A stretch of DNA of 64,000 bases. Origin: Candidatus Aminicenantota bacterium. Lineage in GTDB: Bacteria > Acidobacteriota > Aminicenantia > Aminicenantales > Saccharicenantaceae. This document shows positions 9,691-18,156 of this stretch, one piece after another; positions within the stretch are counted from its first letter, which is position 1; each line of letters opens with the position of its first letter. The notes beneath the pieces were generated by a model. That model was not told the origin of the DNA. It saw only the letters and a list, made by a program, of their open reading frames with translations, and ran no database searches. The stretch spans positions 48,678-112,677 of the forward strand of contig JACIYJ010000010.1 of NCBI GenBank assembly GCA_014360015.1, written 5' to 3'. The translations under genes were made by a program, and so were the position numbers.

Positions 9691-9727
9691 TTGCGTATTG
9701 GTCTAATTTGGTATAATATGGTCTAAT
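9691..9727 (+). promoter_or_regulatory. GntR-gene promoter with three 10-bp tandem operator repeats
   Basis: Three abutting 10-base units occur at 9698-9707 (TTGGTCTAAT), 9708-9717 (TTGGTATAAT) and 9718-9727 (ATGGTCTAAT). The middle unit contains a perfect -10 box TATAAT (9712-9717). A weak -35-like TTGCGT sits at 9691-9696, 15 bases upstream. The one-helical-turn spacing puts all units on one DNA face, which fits a regulator covering the promoter, most simply autoregulation by the GntR protein encoded 31 bases downstream. Confidence 0.55.
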
Positions 9728-9757
9728 AAATATCAAAAATATATAGTGAGGTATAGT

Positions 9758-10747
9758 ATGGATATTAAAATAACCATTGACAAAAATAACCCTGCTCCGG
9801 CCTATCGTCAGATCATCAAGCAAATTACTTCTTTAATTCATGAGGGCAAGCTAAAGCCGGGAGATAAACTGCCTACCGAAAGGGAACTGGCTTCCCAGCT
9901 AAAAATCGCTCGGGGGACAGTAAAAAAAGCTTATGACCTTCTGGCTAAGGATGGCATAATCGAAACCACTCAGGGGCGGGGAACTTTTGTTTCGTCCAGA
10001 CAGGATATAATCCCGACCGGACGCAAAGAGAGGGCTTTGAAGCTGGTCGATAACCTCCTGGATGAACTAAGAGGAATGAATTTTTCCTTCCAGGAAATAA
10101 GAACTTTTGTCGAGCTGAAAATTATAGAAAGAGAAGAAAAACTGGAGAATTTCAATGTAGCCATGATTGACTGTAATCCCGAAAGCTTAGCGATTTTTGA
10201 AAGACAGCTCACTTTCTTAAAGCGGGTCAAAGTGGCCCGGTTTCTTCTGGATGAAATTGTGGCCGACCCTGAGGCAGAAAAGAGACTGAGACCCTTTGAC
10301 CTTATTCTCACCACCAGCACTCATTACAGCGAACTTTTGGGCAAGCTACCCGGTCTGCGGGAAAAGCTAATTCAAGTGGCTGTATCTCCAAGTCAGGAAA
10401 CAATTATCGACATGGCCAGCATCAGCCCTACCCAGAGAATAGGAGTTGTTTGTGAAAGTGAGAATTTTCTGGCCAGAGTAATATCCAGACTGAAAAATAT
10501 GGGTTTAATTACCGGGACAGTGCCCTGCCTTTTCATTAAAGATGAAGATAAATTACCTGAATTTCTGGAAAAGATTGATGTGGTTTTTGTCCCGCCTGGA
10601 TATCAGCTCCAGAGAAAAAAAGAAAATGTCTCAGCGGTTCAGGCCTTTACTGAAAGAGGCGGGAAAATTATTACCTTTGATTATCAGATTGAAAGAGGTT
10701 CCCTCCTTTATGTTGAGGAAAGAATAAGTCAGCTGCTCAATCCTTAG
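9758..10747 (+). CDS. GntR-family transcriptional regulator of the methylaspartate operon
   Basis: About 329 residues. The N-terminal winged helix (about 1-75) has the GntR pattern P-A-Y-R-Q-I, G-x-L-K-P-G-D-K-L-P-T-E-R-E-L-A and G-x-G-T-F-V. A linker helix leads to an alpha/beta domain of about 200 residues that resembles a periplasmic-binding/LacI-like sensor rather than the usual FadR or UTRA effector domain. I prefer the ATG at 9758, which has a GTGAGG site in front; a GTG at 9746 would add four residues. It lies just upstream of, and in line with, the glutamate mutase genes, so it probably senses glutamate or a pathway intermediate. That role is inference. Confidence 0.85.
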   Translation: MDIKITIDKNNPAPAYRQIIKQITSLIHEGKLKPGDKLPTERELASQLKIARGTVKKAYDLLAKDGIIETTQGRGTFVSSRQDIIPTGRKERALKLVDNLLDELRGMNFSFQEIRTFVELKIIEREEKLENFNVAMIDCNPESLAIFERQLTFLKRVKVARFLLDEIVADPEAEKRLRPFDLILTTSTHYSELLGKLPGLREKLIQVAVSPSQETIIDMASISPTQRIGVVCESENFLARVISRLKNMGLITGTVPCLFIKDEDKLPEFLEKIDVVFVPPGYQLQRKKENVSAVQAFTERGGKIITFDYQIERGSLLYVEERISQLLNP

Positions 10748-10838
10748 TCTTCTTTAAATTTTCTCCAAGCATTTTTCTTGAAAATTTAGGCAATCTGAGA
10801 AACGAGAGATTATAAAGATGAACAGACAGGAGAAAGAA

Positions 10839-11330
10839 ATGGAAGACAAAACTGAAAGGGAAAAGGATACTATAATCCTCGGGGTTATCGGTTCTGATTG
10901 CCATTCAGTGGGCAACAAAATTCTGGAATTATTTTTTACCGCTGAGGGCTTCAAGGTGGTCAACCTTGGTGTGATGGTTTCCCAGCAAGAATTTGTGGAT
11001 GCCGCTATCGAAACCAATGCTAAGGCTATTCTGGTATCTTCCCTTTATGGACATGGAGAAATTGACTGCCAGGGTTTCAGAGACCTGTGTATAGAAAAGG
11101 GGCTTGACCCGATAATTCTTTATGCCGGTGGCAACTTAGTGGTTGGGAAAACTCCTTTTTCGGTGGTTGAAGCGAAGTTTAAAAAGATGGGCTTTGATCG
11201 TGTTTTCCCTCCCGATGTTGATTTGAAAAAAGTGGCCGAGCTTCTGCGCCAGGATATCCAGGAAAAATTTGGTTCAGATTCTCGGGAAGCAAAGCTGGAT
11301 AAATCTATTCAAGCCAAGGAAAGTCTTTGA
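10839..11330 (+). CDS. glmS: Methylaspartate (glutamate) mutase S subunit, B12-binding
   Basis: The small subunit of adenosylcobalamin-dependent glutamate mutase, which rearranges L-glutamate to (2S,3S)-3-methylaspartate. The cobalamin signature D-x-H-x-x-G is present as D-C-H-S-V-G, whose histidine ligates cobalt, followed by the S-x-L and G-G strands of a Rossmann-like B12 fold. An ATG at 10839 follows an AGGAG site six bases upstream; an upstream ATG at 10818 would add seven charged residues. Length (163) is a little over the usual 135-140 because of short charged ends. It opens the structural part of the operon. Confidence 0.92.
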   Translation: MEDKTEREKDTIILGVIGSDCHSVGNKILELFFTAEGFKVVNLGVMVSQQEFVDAAIETNAKAILVSSLYGHGEIDCQGFRDLCIEKGLDPIILYAGGNLVVGKTPFSVVEAKFKKMGFDRVFPPDVDLKKVAELLRQDIQEKFGSDSREAKLDKSIQAKESL

Positions 11331-11336
11331 GGCTGA

Positions 11337-12767
11337 GTGGGTGATCAAAAGATGAAACCAGTAATCAGCATAGATATCGGTTCAACCTGGACTAAGGGAG
11401 CTTTGTTTGCGCTTACTGATTCCAGCCTGCAGCTATCTAAAAAAATTGCTGTCCCTACTACTCAAACCAATCTGGTCCAGGGTTTTACTGAGGTCTTGGC
11501 GTCTCTACTCAATAGGGAAAAGTTGACGCCGTTAAAACAAATGGTCGGGAAAGCTGAAATCTATTTTTCATCCTCGGCCAAAGGTGGTTTGCGGATAGCC
11601 GCCATAGGTTTAGTCCCTGACCTGACTCTGCAGCTGGCTAAACTGGCAGCCATGTCAGCCGGCGGAAAAGTCATTCGCAGTTTTTCCTTCTCGTTGACTA
11701 AAAGCGACGTAGCTGAGCTGGAAAAGCTTCAGCCGGATATAGTTTTATTCAGCGGCGGTACCGACGGAGGTAACACTAAATACATCTTAGAGAATGCTCA
11801 CAAGCTGGAAGATTCCCGACTTACCTGTCCTGTCGTCTATGCCGGCAATCGAGGGGTAGCTGAAGAAGTTGTCGAGATTATGAAGAGTAAAGAAGTTATC
11901 GTTACTGAGAATCTGATGCCCGAAGTGGGTCAGGTCAACATTGAGCCAGCTCGAGAAAAAATCAGGGAAATTTTCTTAAAAAGAATAGTCAATGGCCGTG
12001 GACTTTCAGAGATTGTTGAATTATTTGGCAGCCAGCCCAAGCCCACCCCCTTAGCTGTGTTTGAGCTGGTCTCAGCTATTCCCCAGTTTCATCCTGATTG
12101 GTCTGATTTGGCGGCCATCGATATTGGCGGAGCAACCACGGATTTTTATTCCAACACTGAATCATACCTGGAAACGGATACGGTAATTTTAAAAGGCATC
12201 CGTGAACCAAGAGTAAAAAGGACGGTTGAAGGCGACTTAGGGATGAGGGTTTCGGCCCGCTCTTTACTGGACACCGGGAGGGTCTATATTGAAGACCGGT
12301 TGAGAAATCTTGGGATAGAACCAGAAGTGATGGAAAAATTTGTCGAAAAAATTTCTGGCAATACTGAATACCTTCCTGAAACTGAAGCAGAAATTCAGCT
12401 CGACCGAATTCTGGCTGAAACCTGCGTCTATTATGCGGCCCTGCGACATGCTGGCGGCTGGAAGGAAACTTATACCCCGCAGGGTAAGGTCTATGTTCAG
12501 ACCGGTAAAGATTTAAGACGGGTGAAGGCCATAGTCGGCAGCGGTGGGTTTCTGGCGGCCGAAGGTTCTGCTGAAGTTATGCGCCTGCCTCTGGAAAAGC
12601 TTAGAAGTTTTGGAGACGAAAAAAAGCTTCTTCCAGAGAACCCAGCTTTTTACCGAGATAGAGATTATCTTTTCCCGCTGCTGGGAAATTTAGTTGAAAA
12701 ATATCCGAAAGAAGCCACAACCTTAGCTCTGGCTTCCTTAGAAATTGCCTCGGATGAAGGGATGTAA
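11337..12767 (+). CDS. glmL: GlmL/MutL, reactivating ATPase for glutamate mutase
   Basis: A 476-residue member of the acetate/sugar-kinase/Hsp70 actin-fold ATPases. It shows two phosphate-binding motifs, I-D-I-G-S-T near residue 11 and [10 protein letters not shown] near residue 260. In clostridial glutamate mutase operons this gene always lies between the S and E subunit genes and is thought to exchange damaged cobalamin or chaperone the enzyme. It starts at a GTG six bases after glmS; an ATG five codons later is an alternative. The stop is three bases before the glmE start, so translation is probably coupled. Confidence 0.9.
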   Translation: MGDQKMKPVISIDIGSTWTKGALFALTDSSLQLSKKIAVPTTQTNLVQGFTEVLASLLNREKLTPLKQMVGKAEIYFSSSAKGGLRIAAIGLVPDLTLQLAKLAAMSAGGKVIRSFSFSLTKSDVAELEKLQPDIVLFSGGTDGGNTKYILENAHKLEDSRLTCPVVYAGNRGVAEEVVEIMKSKEVIVTENLMPEVGQVNIEPAREKIREIFLKRIVNGRGLSEIVELFGSQPKPTPLAVFELVSAIPQFHPDWSDLAAIDIGGATTDFYSNTESYLETDTVILKGIREPRVKRTVEGDLGMRVSARSLLDTGRVYIEDRLRNLGIEPEVMEKFVEKISGNTEYLPETEAEIQLDRILAETCVYYAALRHAGGWKETYTPQGKVYVQTGKDLRRVKAIVGSGGFLAAEGSAEVMRLPLEKLRSFGDEKKLLPENPAFYRDRDYLFPLLGNLVEKYPKEATTLALASLEIASDEGM

Positions 12768-12769
12768 CC

Positions 12770-14218
12770 ATGATTAAGAATGAAAAAATTGACCTTAAAG
12801 AATTTTTAGAAATCAGGAAGGAAGTTCTGCAAACCTGGCCGACTGGCCAGAAAGTTTCTCTTGATGAGGCCATTCGGTTTCATCGAACGATTCCCGAAGA
12901 GAGACGTTTTGCCTGGGTGATGAAAAAAGCCCGGGAAAAACGGCAGACTTTGCTTCAGCCAAGAGCCGGCGTGGCCCTGATCGATGATCACATTAAGTTG
13001 CTCCGCTATCTGGAAACTGAAGGCCAGGCCGACCTGCTCCCCACTACCATCGATGCTTATACCCGTCAGAACAGGTACGAAGAAGCAGAAAAGGGAATAG
13101 AGAAATCAAAGCAGGCCGGCACTTCTATGCTGAACGGCTTTCCTGCCGTTAACTACGGGGTTGAGGGCTGCCGCCGGGTGGTGGAGAACGTGACCAAACC
13201 GCTTCAGGTTCGGCACGGAACTCCTGACGCCCGTCTTCTGGCTGAGATTACCTTAGCTGCCGGTTTTACCAGCTTTGAAGGCGGTGGGATTTCTTACAAC
13301 ATTCCTTATGCCAAGAGAGTGCCGGTGGAGAAATCTCTTCAGGACTGGCAGTATGTTGACCGGCTGGTTGGTTTTTACGAAGAAAACGGAATCAGAATTA
13401 ATAGAGAGCCATTCGGACCTCTGACAGGCACACTGGTGCCGCCGTGTATTTCCATTGCTGTGGGCATCATAGAAGGGCTACTGGCACTTAAACAGGGTGT
13501 TAAATCTATTACCCTGGGGTACGGTCAGGGCGGCAACATCATTCAGGATGTTGCCGCCATCACCGCCCTGAGGGAACTGGCTGAAGAGTATTTTCGCCAG
13601 GAAGGCTATGATGATTTTGAACTGACCACTGTCTTTCATCAATGGATGGGTGGCTTTCCCGAAGACGAGGCTAAGGCTTTTTCAGTGATTGCCCTTGGGG
13701 CGATCGTGGCCAAATTCTCTGGAGCAGAGAAAGTCATCGTCAAATCACCGCATGAAGCTATGGGTATTCCCACCAAAGAAGCCAATGCTCAGGGTTTAAG
13801 GGCTACCCGCCAGGCCATCAACATGGTTGAAGACCAGGTCATTTTTAAGCCTGAAGACCTCAGGTCAGAAGTCGACCTGATAAAGCAAGAGGTCCGTTGT
13901 CTGATGAATAAAGTTTATGAATTGGGAAAAGGAGATGTAGCTGTGGGAACGGTGGCTGCTTTTGAAGCGGGAGTGCTGGACATTCCTTTTGCCCCTTCAA
14001 TTTACAATCACGGCAAAATCATTCCGATGAGAGATAACGAGGGCTTTATCAGAATTTTCAACAAAGGCAATTTACCTTTAAGTGAAGAAATTATGGCTTA
14101 TCATCGTCAGAGGCTCATGGAAAGAGCTCGAGCTGAAGGTCGGACCATTTCCTTTGAGATGGTTACCGATGATATTTACGCTATAAGCAAAGGAAGATTA
14201 GTGGGGAGGCCAAGATGA
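12770..14218 (+). CDS. glmE: Methylaspartate (glutamate) mutase E subunit
   Basis: A 482-residue catalytic TIM-barrel subunit of glutamate mutase, matching the family length of about 480. Recognisable stretches include R-H-G-T-P-D-A near residue 148, where an arginine binds the substrate carboxylates, F-E-G-G-G-I-S-Y-N and the H-Q-W-M-G-G-F-P segment. With GlmS it forms the B12-bridged active enzyme that makes 3-methylaspartate from glutamate. Its stop codon overlaps the start of the ammonia-lyase gene (ATGA at 14215-14218), so the two are translationally coupled. Confidence 0.93.
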   Translation: MIKNEKIDLKEFLEIRKEVLQTWPTGQKVSLDEAIRFHRTIPEERRFAWVMKKAREKRQTLLQPRAGVALIDDHIKLLRYLETEGQADLLPTTIDAYTRQNRYEEAEKGIEKSKQAGTSMLNGFPAVNYGVEGCRRVVENVTKPLQVRHGTPDARLLAEITLAAGFTSFEGGGISYNIPYAKRVPVEKSLQDWQYVDRLVGFYEENGIRINREPFGPLTGTLVPPCISIAVGIIEGLLALKQGVKSITLGYGQGGNIIQDVAAITALRELAEEYFRQEGYDDFELTTVFHQWMGGFPEDEAKAFSVIALGAIVAKFSGAEKVIVKSPHEAMGIPTKEANAQGLRATRQAINMVEDQVIFKPEDLRSEVDLIKQEVRCLMNKVYELGKGDVAVGTVAAFEAGVLDIPFAPSIYNHGKIIPMRDNEGFIRIFNKGNLPLSEEIMAYHRQRLMERARAEGRTISFEMVTDDIYAISKGRLVGRPR

Positions 14219-15468
14219 AAATCAAAAAAGCTCTGTTTGTTCCGGGAAAATCGGCTTTCTTTTTTGATGACCAGAAGGCCATTAAAAAAGATGCTATAGC
14301 TGATGGATTTGTTTATCAGGGGAAACCACTCACGCCAGGTTTTGAAAGAATCCGGGTGGCCGGAGAATGCATTTCTGTAGTTCTGGAACTCGACGATGGT
14401 CAGTTAGCTACCGGTGATTGCGCGGCTGTTCAGTATTCGGGAGTCGGTGGTCGTGACCCTTTGTTTTTGGCCAATCATTATCTGCCGTTTATGAAGCAGA
14501 ACATAGGGCCACTTCTAGAGGGTATGGAAATAGAGTCTTTTCGGACCATGGTTGAACGGTTTGAGAATTTGACCTTCGACGGGAAGAAATTACACACAGC
14601 CATCAGGTATGGTTTGTCCCAGGCACTGCTTGATGCCAGGGCTAAAGCTGAAAAGAAATTAAAATGCGAAGTTGTCTGCGAAGAGTACAATCTGCCGATT
14701 ATTCCAGAAAGAGTGAAAATCTTCGGCCAAAGTGGTGATGACCGTTATACTAACGCCGACAAAATGATCCTTAAGGAAGTTGATGCTCTGCCCCATGCTC
14801 TTATCAACAACGTGGACGAAAAACTCGGGCGCCATGGAGAAAAGCTCCGCGAATACATTCGCTGGTTGGTCAATCGGATTATCAAATTAAGAAGGCGTGA
14901 AAGCTATAAACCTGATATCCACATTGATGTCTATGGAACCATCGGTTTAATCTTTGATTCTGACCTGGATAAAGTGGCTGATTATCTGGCTTCCTTGGAA
15001 AAGGAAGCTGGCGAGTTTAACCTTTACATTGAAGGTCCGGTGGATATGGAAGAGAAATATCGACAGCTCCAAGCCTTAGCTAAAATTACCCGCAAATTAG
15101 AAGCTCTTGGTTCTAAGGTTAAAATAGTAGCTGATGAGCACTGCAACACTCTTGAAGACATAAAAGAATTTACTGATGCTCGGGCCTGCCATATGATCCA
15201 AATTAAGACACCTGACCTTGGTGGCCTTCAGAATGTGGCTGAAAGCGTCCTCTATTGCCGGGCTCACGGAATGGAAGCTTATCAGGGCGGGACCTGTAAT
15301 GAAACCGACATCTCGGCCATTGCCTGTGTCCATGTGGCTATGGCTACCCGCCCGGACAGAATGTTGGCCAAACCAGGCATGGGTTTTGACGAGGGCTTTA
15401 TGATTGTGAATAATGAGATGGAAAGAATAATCCAGGTCCTGAAGATGAAATATGGGGAGAATAAATAA
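14215..15468 (+). CDS. mal: Methylaspartate ammonia-lyase
   Basis: A 417-residue enolase-superfamily enzyme that removes ammonia from 3-methylaspartate to give mesaconate. Metal-binding acidic residues occur in D-V-Y-G, E-G-P-V-D and A-D-E-H-C-N in the expected order along the barrel. The general-base lysine lies in [10 protein letters not shown]. The length is the usual one (about 413). It overlaps glmE by four bases and runs directly into the AtuA-like gene, so the two consecutive steps of the methylaspartate pathway share one message. Confidence 0.93.
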   Translation: MKIKKALFVPGKSAFFFDDQKAIKKDAIADGFVYQGKPLTPGFERIRVAGECISVVLELDDGQLATGDCAAVQYSGVGGRDPLFLANHYLPFMKQNIGPLLEGMEIESFRTMVERFENLTFDGKKLHTAIRYGLSQALLDARAKAEKKLKCEVVCEEYNLPIIPERVKIFGQSGDDRYTNADKMILKEVDALPHALINNVDEKLGRHGEKLREYIRWLVNRIIKLRRRESYKPDIHIDVYGTIGLIFDSDLDKVADYLASLEKEAGEFNLYIEGPVDMEEKYRQLQALAKITRKLEALGSKVKIVADEHCNTLEDIKEFTDARACHMIQIKTPDLGGLQNVAESVLYCRAHGMEAYQGGTCNETDISAIACVHVAMATRPDRMLAKPGMGFDEGFMIVNNEMERIIQVLKMKYGENK

Positions 15469-16839
15469 ATGAAAACCAAAAAGAAACTCCCGCCTTTTAA
15501 GATTCTATCAACTACAGCCATTCTGGGTTATGGCTTTCCTGAAAGTTCTTTTAAACGAGGGCTGAGCAAAAAACCAGACCTGATCGCCGCTGATGCCGGC
15601 TCAACCGATCCCGGTCCTTATTATCTTGGCAGCGGAAAATCATTCACCGACAGAAACGCGGTCAAAAGAGATTTGAAATTGATGATAAGAGCTGGAGTTG
15701 AAAGAAAAATTCCGGTAGTTATTGGCACAGCCGGCGGCTCTGGAGCCAGACCTCACTTAGAGTGGTGTCTGGATATTGTTAGAGAAATAGCCCGTGAAGA
15801 AAACCTTCATTTTCGGTTAGGAATTGCTTATGCTGATGTGGATAAAGAGACCGTTTTAAAATCTTTAAAGCAGAAAAAAATCAAGCCACTGCCCTTTGTC
15901 CCCGAGCTTACTCCGGAAGTTGTCGAGCAGAGCGAAAACATCGTGGCCCAGATGGGGGTTGAGCCATTCATTAAATTGTTGCAGGAGGGAAGCGAGGTAA
16001 TTATCGCCGGTCGTTCTTATGACCCGGCTGTGTTTGCCGCTCTGCCGATTTCTCTTGGCTATGACCCGGGTCTGGCCTTCCACTTAGGTAAGATTCTCGA
16101 ATGCGCGGCCATTGCCGCCACTCCCGGGTCTGGATCTGATTGCGCTCTGGGTATTCTGGAAGAAGATTCCTTCATCTTAGAATCTCTTTCACCCGAACGA
16201 AAATTTACTCCTCAATCTGCTGCTGCTCACACCCTCTATGAAAAATCTGACCCTTACCAGCTGCCAGGGCCAGGTGGGATGATAGATTTAAGGGAATGCT
16301 CTTTTGAAGATATCGGAAACGGGCGAGTCAGAGTCAGGGGCAGTAAATTTGTTCCATCTGATCCTTACTGGATAAAGATTGAAGGTGTTCGTCTGATCGG
16401 TTTCAGGTCCATCAGTATTGCCGGAGTGCGCGATCCCATCATGATAGATAAGATTGATTCTATTTTGAAAGCGGTAGAGACTAAGGTAAGAGAAATTCTG
16501 GGAAAGGATAAAAATCAGGGCAGGATTTATTTCCATGTCTACGGGAAAAACGGGGTGATGGGTGACCTGGAACCAGTTAAAAAAACGCTTTCTCATGAGC
16601 TGGGAATTGTTATTGAAACCATAGGAAAAACCCAGGAAGAAGCTGATAGCCTGTTAGCTTTAACCCGTTCAGTCTTGCTTCATTATGGTTACGAAGGCAG
16701 AATTTCTACGGCCGGCAACCTGGCTTTTCCCTTTTCACCTTCTGATGTGGCCATGGGCAAAGTTTATGAGTTTTCCATCTATCATTTGATGGAGCTTAAT
16801 GATCCCAACTTTTTCAGAACAGAGGTAGAAGAACTCTGA
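15469..16839 (+). CDS. AtuA-like (DUF1446) protein in methylaspartate operon
   Basis: 456 residues of the acyclic-terpene-utilisation AtuA/DUF1446 family. The N-terminus has A-D-A-G-S-T-D-P-G-P-Y-Y and G-T-A-G-G-S-G-A-R-P-H, both family hallmarks. The middle has I-I-A-G-R-S-Y-D-P-A. Such proteins are paired with DUF4387 proteins in many methylaspartate clusters, and here the DUF4387 gene follows within nine bases. The biochemical role is not established in this context; processing or activation of mesaconate or citramalate is my inference only. It begins one base after the mal stop. Confidence 0.8.
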   Translation: MKTKKKLPPFKILSTTAILGYGFPESSFKRGLSKKPDLIAADAGSTDPGPYYLGSGKSFTDRNAVKRDLKLMIRAGVERKIPVVIGTAGGSGARPHLEWCLDIVREIAREENLHFRLGIAYADVDKETVLKSLKQKKIKPLPFVPELTPEVVEQSENIVAQMGVEPFIKLLQEGSEVIIAGRSYDPAVFAALPISLGYDPGLAFHLGKILECAAIAATPGSGSDCALGILEEDSFILESLSPERKFTPQSAAAHTLYEKSDPYQLPGPGGMIDLRECSFEDIGNGRVRVRGSKFVPSDPYWIKIEGVRLIGFRSISIAGVRDPIMIDKIDSILKAVETKVREILGKDKNQGRIYFHVYGKNGVMGDLEPVKKTLSHELGIVIETIGKTQEEADSLLALTRSVLLHYGYEGRISTAGNLAFPFSPSDVAMGKVYEFSIYHLMELNDPNFFRTEVEEL

Positions 16840-16848
16840 GGGGGAAAT

Positions 16849-17172
16849 ATGAAAAATAAAAAGAAAACCAGTATACTTAAGGTTGCCAAAGTGATTCGCT
16901 CAAAAAACTCCGGACCTTTTGAGCTGACTCTGGATATTATGTTTAAGGACCCGCGGTATTACCAGCTTTTTAAGGAGAAAAAAATAATTACGCCAGAAAA
17001 AATTGCCCGACTCTACGGTGTCCCAAAGGCCGATGTGCTTAAGATTGTCTATTTTGAACCGAGTCAGGCGATTAAAATAACCCTCCGGAGAAAGATTCCT
17101 TCAGGTTCTCCAGGTGATACCGACATCTACGGTGCCCAGCAACATGCCCCGCTTCTTAACCTGACTTTTTAA
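16849..17172 (+). CDS. DUF4387 protein, AtuA partner
   Basis: A protein of 107 residues with the DUF4387 features V-I-R-S-K-N-S-G-P-F near residue 15, D-I-M-F-K-D near residue 28, and a C-terminal G-D-T-D-I-Y-G-A-Q-Q-H. DUF1446 and DUF4387 proteins occur adjacent or fused, so this probably forms a complex with the preceding protein. The start has a GAGGGGG ribosome site. Function is unknown beyond that association. Confidence 0.8.
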   Translation: MKNKKKTSILKVAKVIRSKNSGPFELTLDIMFKDPRYYQLFKEKKIITPEKIARLYGVPKADVLKIVYFEPSQAIKITLRRKIPSGSPGDTDIYGAQQHAPLLNLTF

Positions 17173-17183
17173 GGAAGGGCAAG

Positions 17184-18131
17184 ATGGACCCGAAACAACT
17201 ATCACGGGTTGACACCTTAATCTATGCGGTGTATTACGCTCCGCGCGGGCGGTATCGGCTGTATATGGTAGCCAGCGAAATAGCCCGCCGTTATCTGACA
17301 CCCACGGATTATCTGATCGGAATAATCGGCGAGGAAGGTTCTGGAAAATCCACCCTGATTCGTGGCCTTTTCCCCGGTCTTGAGCTCACCAATGAAGACG
17401 ATGGTATCAATATTAGAAGAGCGCCCATCTATTCTTTTTCTCCTGATGACTATTTTTCCGGTCATACCTTCCACATAGATGTCAGACACGAACTGGCCTT
17501 CATGCAGAAATACAAAATCAAGGAAGCCATCAGGCGAGCTATCGAACATAAACGCCGAGTAGTGGTCGAGCACTTTGACCTCATCTATGATATTCTCGGT
17601 TGCAACGCCCAGGTGCTGATTGGTATCGGGGAAGAGATAATCGTGGCCAGGCCGACCGTATTTGGCCCTTTTCCTCAGAACATCAAAGCCATTGTCGATA
17701 AAACCATTAAATATCGTTTGATGGCTCATTCGGCTGAGGATATAACCACGGCCATACTTGAACGCGACTATAATTACAAATCCCGCTCACCGTTGATTCA
17801 CTCTGACATCAGACATGGCTTTGTCATCAATTTTCCGGAAAGACCCAATATCGACCTGGATGAGCTGGAGCAGAAGGTTAAAGCGGTGATTGCCGCTGAC
17901 GTTCCGATCAGCGTTGCCGGAGAAGATGCCATCCTGGTAGGCGAGATGAAAATCTATTGCACCGGTCCCAGGACTCATGTCCATCGCTCTGGAGAAATCG
18001 AGAATTTTCGCCTGCTCAAAGAATTTCGTCTTAACCCGCTGACCAATGAATTCATGCTCATTGGCATGGTCGGACAGAAAACCATCGCCGGCTTTGAAGA
18101 TATCATCGAATATATGGATATAGAAGATTAA
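17184..18131 (+). CDS. P-loop ATPase fused to AlaRS-type second additional domain
   Basis: This protein of 315 residues has two parts. The N-terminal half has a Walker A motif G49-E-E-G-S-G-K-S-T57 and a plausible later acidic strand (V-V-V-E-H-F-D-L near 126). The C-terminal part (about 200-290) resembles the alanyl-tRNA synthetase second additional domain: F-V-I-N-F followed by an acidic helix, then C259-T-G-P-R-T-H265-V-H267-R-S-G-E-I, comparable to C-G-G-T-H-V-x-x-T-G-E-I of AlaRS. No synthetase core is present. Similar genes are known to me from methylaspartate clusters, without a proven role. The start has an AAGGAAGG site. It could be a regulator, chaperone or trans-editing-like factor. 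Confidence 0.7.
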   Translation: MDPKQLSRVDTLIYAVYYAPRGRYRLYMVASEIARRYLTPTDYLIGIIGEEGSGKSTLIRGLFPGLELTNEDDGINIRRAPIYSFSPDDYFSGHTFHIDVRHELAFMQKYKIKEAIRRAIEHKRRVVVEHFDLIYDILGCNAQVLIGIGEEIIVARPTVFGPFPQNIKAIVDKTIKYRLMAHSAEDITTAILERDYNYKSRSPLIHSDIRHGFVINFPERPNIDLDELEQKVKAVIAADVPISVAGEDAILVGEMKIYCTGPRTHVHRSGEIENFRLLKEFRLNPLTNEFMLIGMVGQKTIAGFEDIIEYMDIED

Positions 18132-18156
18132 TTTTGTAACAATCGGAGGCCAGAAC

